NCBI GenBank assembly: GCA_964412395.1
Contig: CAYPOY010000108.1
Span: 1-14,918, forward strand
Length of the DNA: 14,918 nucleotides
Reading direction: 5' to 3'
From: CAYPOY01 sp964412395
GTDB taxonomy: Bacteria > Chloroflexota > Anaerolineae > B4-G1
The notes under the pieces were generated by a model that saw only the letters and a list, made by a program, of their open reading frames with translations, was not told where the DNA came from and did not search any database. Positions 1 through 6,632 of this stretch are shown piece by piece. The position numbers were made by a program, and so were the translations under genes. Position 1 is the stretch's first letter, and each line of letters opens with the position of its first letter.

Positions 1-567
1 AGCTCAAGCATGAAATCCTTGCTTCCTGTGCAAGAATTTGATTGGCAAGGTACTAACTCACTCGCAGGAATGCGCTGGATCAGGTTGTTGAGGAAAAAGG
101 CGTAGAAACCCAATTTGCCCACCTTGCGGAAGGACAGAGGTAGCCTGGTTTTGTTGACCGCAAGAGCTCTGACAACAAAGTCGAACGATCGCAACCCGGC
201 GAGAAAGGCCCGGCGATGGGCATCTGAAGATTTGTGGAACTTGAACTCCTTCAGGTTGGTCACCTTCAGTCTGTCTCGCATCTCGTCAACAGACTTTATT
301 CACAATAAGGTTTTGTGGGGCGACATCACCGAAAAACCTGCGAATTCGAGACCCCAGTGGGGAATACTCGCTGATTTGAGGCCCATCTCCTGGTCCCAGT
401 GGGGCGAAATCTAATTGTGAATAGACTCTAACGTATTCCCTTAATGGCTGGAGGTTGTCAGTCAGCACGAGCGAGTACACGAAGAAGGTGGTCGAGCCTC
501 GCTCAAATTTGAAGCCTGTTTCCCCTGCCTCATCCCCCAGGCCATAGCGATAGGGTCGGTTCCGCAT
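1..567 (-). pseudogene. DUF3800-family gene, interrupted and truncated by the window edge
   Basis: The first ~48 residues (from ATG at 567) carry the family's N-terminal signature GDEAGETGFKFERGSTTFFV. The frame then runs into inserted DNA and stops near 286-288. The rest of the family pattern resumes at 290 in another frame: VDEMRDRL, FKFHKSSDAHRRAFL, then SFDFVVRALAVNK, open to position 1. Between the halves lies a ~127 bp element with inverted-repeat ends. Removing the element plus one copy of the short flanking repeat still leaves the halves one base out of frame, so a further indel or imprecise event is needed. The start is 33 nt after the last cas7 stop, so the gene was probably transcribed with the cas operon. 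DUF3800 proteins are of unsettled function and are common in accessory DNA. The family call rests on the two motifs; the inactivation is seen directly. Confidence 0.7.
297..423. mobile_element. Small inverted-repeat element (MITE-like) inside the DUF3800 gene
   Basis: The ends are imperfect 13-bp inverted repeats: TATTCACAATAAG at 297-309 against the complement of 411-423, TATTCACAATTAG (12 of 13 match). Flanking bases GACTT (292-296) and GACTC (424-428), or equally AGACT at 291-295 and 423-427, look like a ~5 bp target duplication. The interior has two copies of CCCAGTGGGG (353-362 and 395-404). There is no room for a transposase, so a partner enzyme would be needed in trans. The parent IS family is not recognised. 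Confidence 0.55.
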
Positions 568-599
568 CAGGCGGATAACTCCATCTGCGAAGTGAAAGA

Positions 600-1637
600 C
601 TAGTACATGCCTGTCGGCGCCAGCCGGGGGTTGTCTGGATCCAGTATCTGCCGCAGCCGATCCCGCTGAGGACCCAGGATCACCTTACGGACCGTTGCCT
701 CTTCGATGTGCCCTCGGACGAAGTCATCCAGGGTTGTTCCGGCCAGTATCCGGTCGCCAGAGTCGTAGTCTGTGAAGCTCTCCCCCGTGACCAACGCCAA
801 CGAGCGAGGCACGAGCTCCACTGCCCCCAGGCAGACCGGCTTCCCGCCCCCCAGCATCGGCCGGAAACTGCCGTCTAGCCCCAGAGCGAAGAGCACCAGC
901 CCTAGTTCGGCTGGCTTCAGGCCAGTGAAGTCTAGCGCACCCGCCAGCCGGCTCCCCTCAACGATTACCTCGAACCGGGCCCCCTCGTGATCAGCCCGCC
1001 GGCCGTGAAAGTAGAACTTGCGCCCCTTGAAGTTCCCCTGCTGGTCCAGGTAAGCCCGCCGCGCCTGCCGCTCCCGCGGCCGGTAAAGAGCCGGCAGACG
1101 GTAAAGCGCCGTCTTCCCTTCCACCAGCAGCGCATCGCCGAAACTGACCCGCCCCAGCCGGCTCATCGCTCCGAAGATGGCGCAGGCCGGGCAATATTCG
1201 TCGGGCTGACGGCGGTCCGGGCAGGAACGGCTCAACGCCCGGGGCAACTGCCGCCAGTTGACCCGCGTCACGCGGACGCACGACGGCGAGACCGCCTCGG
1301 CGATGGCCCGTATCGCCCCCTTAAGGGACGATCCGGGCACAGCCGGGGTTGAGCGGCCGTCCACCGTCACCCGGTAGCAACTGCGGATCACCTCACCCGG
1401 CTCAAGGCCCAGGTCCTCGCTGAGGGCGTAGTTGCCTGAGCTGACGTGCACGTGGCTACGAGCCATCAACTCGTATTCCAGCCGACCGCTCAGGTGGCCA
1501 TCCAGGTGAAACCCCTCATGGCCCGGCGGCCGGGCCCTGTCCATCCGTGAGGCAAAGGGCACGAAGTCATAAGGCTTGGGCGCCGGGGCCTCGAAACCAC
1601 CTCTCCGGCCGCCCGGACGCGTCGATCGCCTGGTCAT
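600..1637 (-). CDS. cas7: Type III-D Cas7-family RAMP protein (fourth Cas7, divergent)
   Basis: This 345-residue RAMP protein is the last intact gene of the operon; its ATG overlaps the csx19 stop as ATGA. It has an Arg/Gly-rich N-terminal extension, then a PYDFVPF segment (22-28) seen in large CRISPR RAMPs of the TIGR03986 type. The glycine-rich strand-turn PGSSLKG follows at 101-107. A zinc-knuckle set (C120, C139 and CPAC 149-152, followed by AIFG) matches the other Cas7 proteins here. The usual C-terminal G-loop GxRSRGLG is replaced by LGGGKPVCLG (262-271). No Asp sits at the position where Csm3 carries its RNA-cleaving Asp, so it is probably structural. By position after csx19 it may correspond to the Cas7-insertion subunit of fused III-D systems; that equivalence is inference. 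Confidence 0.82.
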   Translation of the reverse strand: MTRRSTRPGGRRGGFEAPAPKPYDFVPFASRMDRARPPGHEGFHLDGHLSGRLEYELMARSHVHVSSGNYALSEDLGLEPGEVIRSCYRVTVDGRSTPAVPGSSLKGAIRAIAEAVSPSCVRVTRVNWRQLPRALSRSCPDRRQPDEYCPACAIFGAMSRLGRVSFGDALLVEGKTALYRLPALYRPRERQARRAYLDQQGNFKGRKFYFHGRRADHEGARFEVIVEGSRLAGALDFTGLKPAELGLVLFALGLDGSFRPMLGGGKPVCLGAVELVPRSLALVTGESFTDYDSGDRILAGTTLDDFVRGHIEEATVRKVILGPQRDRLRQILDPDNPRLAPTGMY

Positions 1638-2173
1638 CTCTGGCCTCCTCTCGTCTCCCCCTCATCCCCCTTAAGTCCCTTGAACCGTGTCAGCCGTACT
1701 ATCCCACCCTCCCGATATTCCACAGCCCGCAGGTAGACCCGTTCATCTGGCTGGGGCCAGGGATAGTGGAGTTCGCGGGGAATGCTGGCCTGCACCCAGG
1801 CGTGGGGGAGACCCTCCGGCTGCCCCCCGCGTAGGAAGGAATAGTGGCGGCCCCACAGGTAGATCCGAACCCCATCCACCGCCGTCAACCCTTCGCGGAC
1901 ACACCACCCCGCCTCGGCCAGGTCGGACTGAGGCGCCTCGCTCAGCAAGAGGACCCGGTAGCGTTCGCCTTCTTCCTGCGTCCAGCGTACCTCTAGTGTC
2001 TCGCCGAAGGCTCGTCCCCGCGACCAGGGCTGATCCAGGGCGGTGATTTCTGCGAAGGCGATGTCCGCGTCGGTCTCCTGCATAACGTAGGCCAGCTCCC
2101 CCCGTCGCGCTCCCAACAGGGCCTGGAGCCCGGCCCGATCCAGCCGCCGGCTATAGACGTAGCCGTTGCTCAT
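1634..2173 (-). CDS. csx19: Csx19 (TIGR03984-type) type III-D accessory subunit
   Basis: A 179-residue protein between two cas7 genes, joined to both by ATGA overlaps. The pattern fits Csx19: GRAFGETLEVRW (53-64), RVLLLSE (73-79), YLWGRHY (105-111), an IPRELHYPWP segment (131-140), then RVYLRAVEYR and LTRFKGL near the C-terminus. Csx19 is a marker of III-D loci and is a structural component of the III-Dv complex. It has no RAMP G-loop, zinc motif, signal peptide or membrane segment. No catalytic residues can be proposed. The call rests on motif recall plus perfect genomic context; a divergent RAMP is the main alternative. Confidence 0.75.
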   Translation of the reverse strand: MSNGYVYSRRLDRAGLQALLGARRGELAYVMQETDADIAFAEITALDQPWSRGRAFGETLEVRWTQEEGERYRVLLLSEAPQSDLAEAGWCVREGLTAVDGVRIYLWGRHYSFLRGGQPEGLPHAWVQASIPRELHYPWPQPDERVYLRAVEYREGGIVRLTRFKGLKGDEGETRGGQR

Positions 2174-3225
2174 CGCCGCCCCTCCCCCGCCCGCCAGGCC
2201 TCGACGAACTCCCGCCAGGGGCCGACGCAGGCCCGCAGTACATCCTTGATGGCCACCGGGTCCTTGTAAGCCACTGCTACCCGGCCATACTCGCCGGCCT
2301 CGAACAGTTCCCCACCGTCAGGCAGCGGCAATACCGGCTCCGGGCGATAGTCGTAAGCTGCGGCCGTCGTCTCGCCCAGAAAGGCCGTCACGCCGTACAA
2401 CGTCTGGTCCAGGCGGCGGCCATTCTCCTCGACCCGGAAACGGCCGGGGTAGCCCACCTCCAGCCGGCGGAGTCGCACCGTCACCCGACCCAGCCCCCTG
2501 GACTTGGAAAAGCCCAGCGGCACCCGCTCCCGGGCCAGGTCTCGCAGGGCAATGGCCAGCAGCCCCACCTGCCACAGTTGGAAGTTCCGCAGGGTCAGGT
2601 CACCGTAGAAAGCGCCGCCGGTGACCACCTCCAGGCTGAAGGGCCCCACCGCCACCGCGCCCGACACCCGGTCAATCGCCACCCCGTCTCGCTGCTCGGT
2701 GCGATTGGCCGCCTCGAAGAGACTCAGATCGTCCGGCGCCTCGGGATCGAAAGGATAGAAGTCAGACAGGCGCAGGTGGGCCGCCAGCGAGGTGTGGCCG
2801 AAGATACGACAGATGGGGCAGGAGCGGGAGAATATCTCGGCGCTCTCGGTAGTCCCTTGTTCTCGCACCGCATCCCTTATCTCCCGTTTGACGCTCCTCA
2901 GGTCAAAGTGGCGACCGCAGGCGTAGTCGCTACGCTTCGGGTCACCGCTGTTGCCCAGCGGGTTGCAACTGAAAGGTGGGGAGCGGCGCACCCCGTCGCC
3001 CACGGTGCGGGCCACCTTCTCACAGTAGGAGCGCAGCGTCCCCTTCAGGCTGGAGCCGGGCAGGTAGACCGTCTCCCGGCCGACACTGGCGTGGCTGATA
3101 CGCACGAAATTCATGTCCAGGAGCGTGGGGTCGGCCCCGCTCTCCCGGCCCGATTTGATCAGGATCGGCCCCCGCGGCTCGATGGCGAAGGCCAGGTACA
3201 GTTCGTTGACCACTTGCTTGTGCAT
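2170..3225 (-). CDS. cas7: Type III-D Cas7-family RAMP protein (third Cas7, probably RNA-cleaving)
   Basis: A 351-residue Csm3-like backbone subunit. It has an N-terminal RAMP strand, PGSSLKG at 56-62, a four-cysteine zinc site (C87, C103, CPIC 136-139), the RDGVAIDR block at 179-186 found in active Csm3/Cmr4 relatives, and the G-loop LGFSKSRGLG at 237-246. D37 in LLDMNFVR aligns with the Csm3 Asp that cuts target RNA, so cleavage activity is likely. The ATG is 2 nt after the previous stop, the only non-overlapping junction in the cas10-to-cas7 operon. It follows another Cas7 directly, matching the two halves of the fused Cas7-2x protein of III-Dv systems. The C-terminal ~100 residues beyond the G-loop are longer than in Csm3. 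Confidence 0.9.
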   Translation of the reverse strand: MHKQVVNELYLAFAIEPRGPILIKSGRESGADPTLLDMNFVRISHASVGRETVYLPGSSLKGTLRSYCEKVARTVGDGVRRSPPFSCNPLGNSGDPKRSDYACGRHFDLRSVKREIRDAVREQGTTESAEIFSRSCPICRIFGHTSLAAHLRLSDFYPFDPEAPDDLSLFEAANRTEQRDGVAIDRVSGAVAVGPFSLEVVTGGAFYGDLTLRNFQLWQVGLLAIALRDLARERVPLGFSKSRGLGRVTVRLRRLEVGYPGRFRVEENGRRLDQTLYGVTAFLGETTAAAYDYRPEPVLPLPDGGELFEAGEYGRVAVAYKDPVAIKDVLRACVGPWREFVEAWRAGEGRR

Positions 3226-3227
3226 GG

Positions 3228-4085
3228 TTACACCCCCAGTTCCCGGCGAAAGGCCTCGATTTTGCGGTCCAGGCCCGCCGCGTCCAGCGGCTGCGCCTGG
3301 CCGGTCATCAGATAATCCAGCAAAGCCGTCGGGTCGCCGCCGTCCACCTCTTCACACTGCTCCCATTCCAGGTGTACCCGACCCAGGCCCCGCGAGCGGG
3401 CTCCGCCCAGGGGCACCCGGCCAGCTTCAAACCCCTTCAGCCCCAGCAGCACCATCCCTTGTTCGGCCACGCTGGCGTTCTCGACGATGATCTCGCAGGC
3501 AAACTCTGTGCCGGCCGGCACCGCCTCGAAGGAATATAGCTTCCCCTCGCTGGCTGTCTCCGTGTCCCGGTCAATCGCCACCCCGTCACGGATCTGATAG
3601 CGGCCCAGCCACTCCTCTCCATCAGGCAGGGCCAGGTCCCGCACGAATACTTTGGACGCCAGGTGGGGCGAGCCGAAGACTCGACAGACCTTGCAGGACT
3701 TGGAAAAGTAAAAGTCATCCAGGTCGCTGCTGTCGGCGCGGCTTTGCTCGATCGCCTTCTTGAGCGGCTCCAGGTCAGGCCACTCCTTCTGCGGATCGCG
3801 GGTAGTGGGGCAGCCATCGGTGGCCCCCTTTCGGATGGTCACACACAGACAGGCGTACTCCTGGTTGATGGCTCGCAGCACCCCTTCCAGGTGTGCCCGC
3901 AGCGCGCCTTTGAACGAGGAGCCAGGGATGTAGGGTGCGCCGGTCACATCTTTGACCACCGTGATGTCGGCCGTGCCCCCCGCGTCCCCTCCGCCACCGC
4001 TCCCGACCCGTAACGACGTCTCCAACCGCAGCCGACCGCTCAGCCGCAGCCGGCTGTGGAAGCGGGTAAAATCCAGAGCACTCAT
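3228..4085 (-). CDS. cas7: Type III-D Cas7-family RAMP protein (second Cas7, probably RNA-cleaving)
   Basis: A 285-residue, very Csm3-like subunit. The block TADITVVKDVTGAPYIPGSS (38-57) aligns closely with the Csm3 active-site strand; D40 sits where Csm3 has its catalytic Asp, followed by the PGSSFKG turn (54-60). A zinc site is formed by cysteines around 79-92 and CKVC 131-134, followed by RVFGSP. RDGVAIDRDT (166-175) and the G-loop GGARSRGLG (227-235) complete the fold. Its role would be to form part of the crRNA-binding filament and cut bound target RNA at a fixed interval. The start overlaps the small-subunit stop as ATGA. This is the clearest canonical Cas7 in the operon. Confidence 0.92.
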   Translation of the reverse strand: MSALDFTRFHSRLRLSGRLRLETSLRVGSGGGGDAGGTADITVVKDVTGAPYIPGSSFKGALRAHLEGVLRAINQEYACLCVTIRKGATDGCPTTRDPQKEWPDLEPLKKAIEQSRADSSDLDDFYFSKSCKVCRVFGSPHLASKVFVRDLALPDGEEWLGRYQIRDGVAIDRDTETASEGKLYSFEAVPAGTEFACEIIVENASVAEQGMVLLGLKGFEAGRVPLGGARSRGLGRVHLEWEQCEEVDGGDPTALLDYLMTGQAQPLDAAGLDRKIEAFRRELGV

Positions 4086-4540
4086 CGCCCTCCTCCTTCG
4101 GCCGTCCTCTTCTTGTAATAAAAGTAGCGGCTCAGGTGGCCCAGATAGGCGCGGCAGAGGGTCATCCAGACCCGGTCTACATCCCGCTCATCCGCAGTGG
4201 GATTGCTGGCCCCGGCCACGGCCCCCTGGGCCATGTCCTGTAGCTCGTCCAACCTGTCCACCAGTTGTTCGCCAAAGTTCTTGACGCCCCCCACCCGCCA
4301 ACGCCAGTTATCGTTGCGGGCATCCCGCCCGATCTGGTAGCGGATGAAGTTCTTCACCACCTCCACGCTCCCGGTTTCGCCGGACACGGCCACCAGGTTG
4401 GTCATCTGGTGCACCTCCATCCGGCTCTCCCAGATGCGGGTATTGTCCACGAAGCGCTGCATCTCCACCAGCAACTCGTTCATGGAACCGTCAATCTCCC
4501 GATTGATGCGCAACTCGCGGCGCAAAGTCTCTGTCGTCAT
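4082..4540 (-). CDS. cas11: Type III small subunit (Cas11-like; Csm2/Cmr5 counterpart)
   Basis: This 152-residue, largely helical, charged protein sits in the position expected for the small subunit, with ATGA overlaps to csx10 before it and cas7 after it. Features seen are an amphipathic N-terminus (RINREIDGSMNELLVEMQ), a central YQIGRDARNDNWRW stretch, and an aromatic/basic end (RAYLGHLSRYFYYKKR) typical of small subunits that bind the crRNA-target duplex. There is no enzymatic motif. Small subunits diverge too fast for a sequence-only family call, so the assignment rests on size, composition and operon position. In III-Dv systems the equivalent domain is fused behind Cas7-Cas5 in the same order. 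Confidence 0.7.
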   Translation of the reverse strand: MTTETLRRELRINREIDGSMNELLVEMQRFVDNTRIWESRMEVHQMTNLVAVSGETGSVEVVKNFIRYQIGRDARNDNWRWRVGGVKNFGEQLVDRLDELQDMAQGAVAGASNPTADERDVDRVWMTLCRAYLGHLSRYFYYKKRTAEGGGR

Positions 4541-5931
4541 CGTGCTTTCACCTCCAGATGAAAGAGGGAGCAGACCTGCACCCGGCCAAAGCCGCGCGCC
4601 CGCCCCTCACCGATCCCTTTTTCTTCCATAAGCCGTAGAATCTCCAACAATCGCCTGTTCGCCTCCGGGCCGGCCGCAGCCACGCCATACAGGTAGACAC
4701 CGCCCATCTCGGCCGCCAACCGCACCTGGCGAGGCAACCGGTGGGCCCCCGACCAGCCGCCGCAGTAGGCCCGGCTGACAAAGGCCCGCTCCAGTCTCAC
4801 CTCCGGCAGGCCATCCCCGGCCAGCCCAATCTCCACCGGGTCGAGCCGCAACGTAGGCAGCCCATCGGTGTCGTGCAGCACAGCATCGGCCAGCAGATCG
4901 AGGGTGAAATACCAACCCTGCTCCAGCACCGGCAGCCTCAGTCGGGCGTAGAACTCCCGCTCTGCCTGGAGCCGATGGTTGAAGCAGAGCAGCCGTTCCC
5001 CCAGGTTGGCCGGGCGCAGCGGTTCGCCATCCTCCTCTCGCCGGGCCAGTTCTCCGCTCAGAGCGAACTTGCTTCCCTCCAGGGCCTCCAAGAAGAGACC
5101 CAGGCCAGCATCCTCTGGCTTCAAGGTCGGCCGGACCATGACCTCAGCCACCTGGCCCAGACCCCGCGACCGGGCCCCGCCCAGCCGTTCGACTTGGCGG
5201 AGCGCCGCCGTCATCGCTTCCACACCCGCCTCCTCCACCCACACCTGGCCCCGCAGCGTGGTGATGTGCCGGACAGGACTGCCGTCTTCGTCCAGGAAGT
5301 CAGTGTCCATCTCCTCGCTCAGCACGCTGAGGGTGTACAGTTGCGCCTCCTGAGCTGTACCCCGCCCCCGGCCGATGGCCGTACGGGAAAGGCGACGGAT
5401 GGGTATCCAGGGGGCCTGGAAACGGTCGCCCAGCAAGGCGTAGAAGCCTTCCATCGGTTTGACTGGCTCCCGACAGCGGGGACAGCGGGGCAGGTAGACG
5501 TAGGGCAGCGGCCGCCGGGTTTCCATAGCCTGCTCAAAGGCCACCTGACGGATCAGGACGTCGAAGACGCCGTGTCGCTCGTCCGGGTCGGCTTCCACCC
5601 GCTGGAAACCGGGATGATGCTTGCAAGTGCGGGTCGTGGCCGGAAAGGGGACACTGACCGCGCTCCCAGGATAACAGTTACCGAAGCGAGGTGGCTCGCC
5701 CGACTGAGGATAAAAGACCTGACAGAAGGCACAGATTTCCCGATCGGGACATTCCTGTGGATGAGGCACTTTCCGTTTGTCAGGCGGCCACTGGCGCAGC
5801 AGCGCCTCGGCCACTACTCCTCGCAGGACCGAACCAGGCAGATAGGTGAAGGTCTCAATCACCAGCCCCTGTTTGGTGCTGCCCAGAAGAAGCGGCGAAG
5901 CCAGTTCTATCGTGACATCGAGTGCAACCAT
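4537..5931 (-). CDS. csx10: Csx10, Cas5-like RAMP protein of type III-D
   Basis: A 464-residue two-domain RAMP protein. The first domain starts with LLLGSTKQGLVIETFTYLPG and GSVLRGVVAEALL (33-45), has a zinc-type cluster CPDREICAFC (61-70) with C103 and CPRC (150-153), and ends in the G-loop GGARSRGLG (251-259). The second domain ends in another G-loop, GEGRARGFG (441-449). Two G-loops, this length, and linkage to an HD-less Cas10 are the hallmarks of Csx10, which caps the 5' handle end of the crRNA. The ATG at 5931 overlaps the upstream cas7 by 25 nt and has a GGAG sequence 9 nt upstream. The stop overlaps the small-subunit start as ATGA. A Csm4/Cmr3-type Cas5 is the alternative, less likely given Csx19 in the same operon. 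Confidence 0.87.
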   Translation of the reverse strand: MVALDVTIELASPLLLGSTKQGLVIETFTYLPGSVLRGVVAEALLRQWPPDKRKVPHPQECPDREICAFCQVFYPQSGEPPRFGNCYPGSAVSVPFPATTRTCKHHPGFQRVEADPDERHGVFDVLIRQVAFEQAMETRRPLPYVYLPRCPRCREPVKPMEGFYALLGDRFQAPWIPIRRLSRTAIGRGRGTAQEAQLYTLSVLSEEMDTDFLDEDGSPVRHITTLRGQVWVEEAGVEAMTAALRQVERLGGARSRGLGQVAEVMVRPTLKPEDAGLGLFLEALEGSKFALSGELARREEDGEPLRPANLGERLLCFNHRLQAEREFYARLRLPVLEQGWYFTLDLLADAVLHDTDGLPTLRLDPVEIGLAGDGLPEVRLERAFVSRAYCGGWSGAHRLPRQVRLAAEMGGVYLYGVAAAGPEANRRLLEILRLMEEKGIGEGRARGFGRVQVCSLFHLEVKAR

Positions 5932-6632
5932 CGCTCTAACTCCTCTCGTACCATGGGTGTCTCAATCGGGAAGCGATCACCATCCAGCACGTCATAAGCC
6001 TGGGCCTCGATGTGGCACCATCCGAGCCCCCGCGACCGCCCGCCGCCCAGGCTGGTGATCGCCCGCAGGCCAGCCAGCACCAACGCCACCTGCCAGTAGC
6101 GCTCGCTGTCGTCGTCGGGGAAGTGGCCCACGACCTGCCCGACATAAGTGGTCTCCCTCGTGGGGGCGAAGGTCTCCGTAGTGAACAGCCGGTCCTCCTC
6201 GGCCACCCGCCGCGCCCGGCGCAGGCTGACTCCGTAGCGCAGATCGGTGACCGGCAGCGGCTCGTCCGCCAGTTCTTCGGCCAGGGTCCACCGCAGATCG
6301 CTGAACCGCAGGGCACTGGGCAGCCATGGCGAGCCGAAAACCTGACACACCGGGCAGGCTTTCCTGTCCTGGTGACCCAACCGGGCCGGATCCAGGGGGC
6401 ACATGCCATGCGGCGCTGGCCCGTGACACACGGCATTGTCGTCATCCGTCAGCGAGCGTACAATCCGTTCACACTCGTGGCGCAGCCGCCCCTTGAGGGT
6501 CGAGCCAGGCAGTATAGGCAGCCGGTGAGCATCCTTCAGCATCGGCTTGTGGGCCAGCGAGTCGGCCATGGCCCCCGAACCGACGCAAAAGGGCGTTTTG
6601 AAAATCACCCTCAGCTTAATCTCCACTCGCAA
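5907..6632 (-). CDS. cas7: Type III-D Cas7-family RAMP protein (first Cas7), TTG start
   Basis: A 241-residue RAMP protein. The longest frame opens at a TTG at 6653, but the GGAGGTGA ribosome site lies inside that, and the TTG at 6632 has ideal spacing, so the shorter form is chosen; it overlaps cas10 by 17 nt. From that start: PGSTLKG at 43-49, zinc cysteines near 69, 78, 93 and 96 (CPVC, then QVFGSP), a TDLRYGVSLRR block, and the G-loop GGGRSRGLG near 196-204. Where Csm3 has its cleaving Asp (DNPVIKD), this protein reads AHKPMLKD, so a His replaces the Asp and it is probably not a nuclease. It is placed just before csx10 and the small subunit, matching the Cas7 part of the fused Cas7-Cas5-Cas11 protein. 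Confidence 0.88.
   Translation of the reverse strand: MRVEIKLRVIFKTPFCVGSGAMADSLAHKPMLKDAHRLPILPGSTLKGRLRHECERIVRSLTDDDNAVCHGPAPHGMCPLDPARLGHQDRKACPVCQVFGSPWLPSALRFSDLRWTLAEELADEPLPVTDLRYGVSLRRARRVAEEDRLFTTETFAPTRETTYVGQVVGHFPDDDSERYWQVALVLAGLRAITSLGGGRSRGLGWCHIEAQAYDVLDGDRFPIETPMVREELERWLHSMSR

Noticed and set aside
4741..5997. Long plus-strand open frame (418 codons) opposite csx10
   Set aside because: It is the antisense shadow of a GC-rich gene with clear RAMP motifs; its translation is low-complexity with no recognisable domain.
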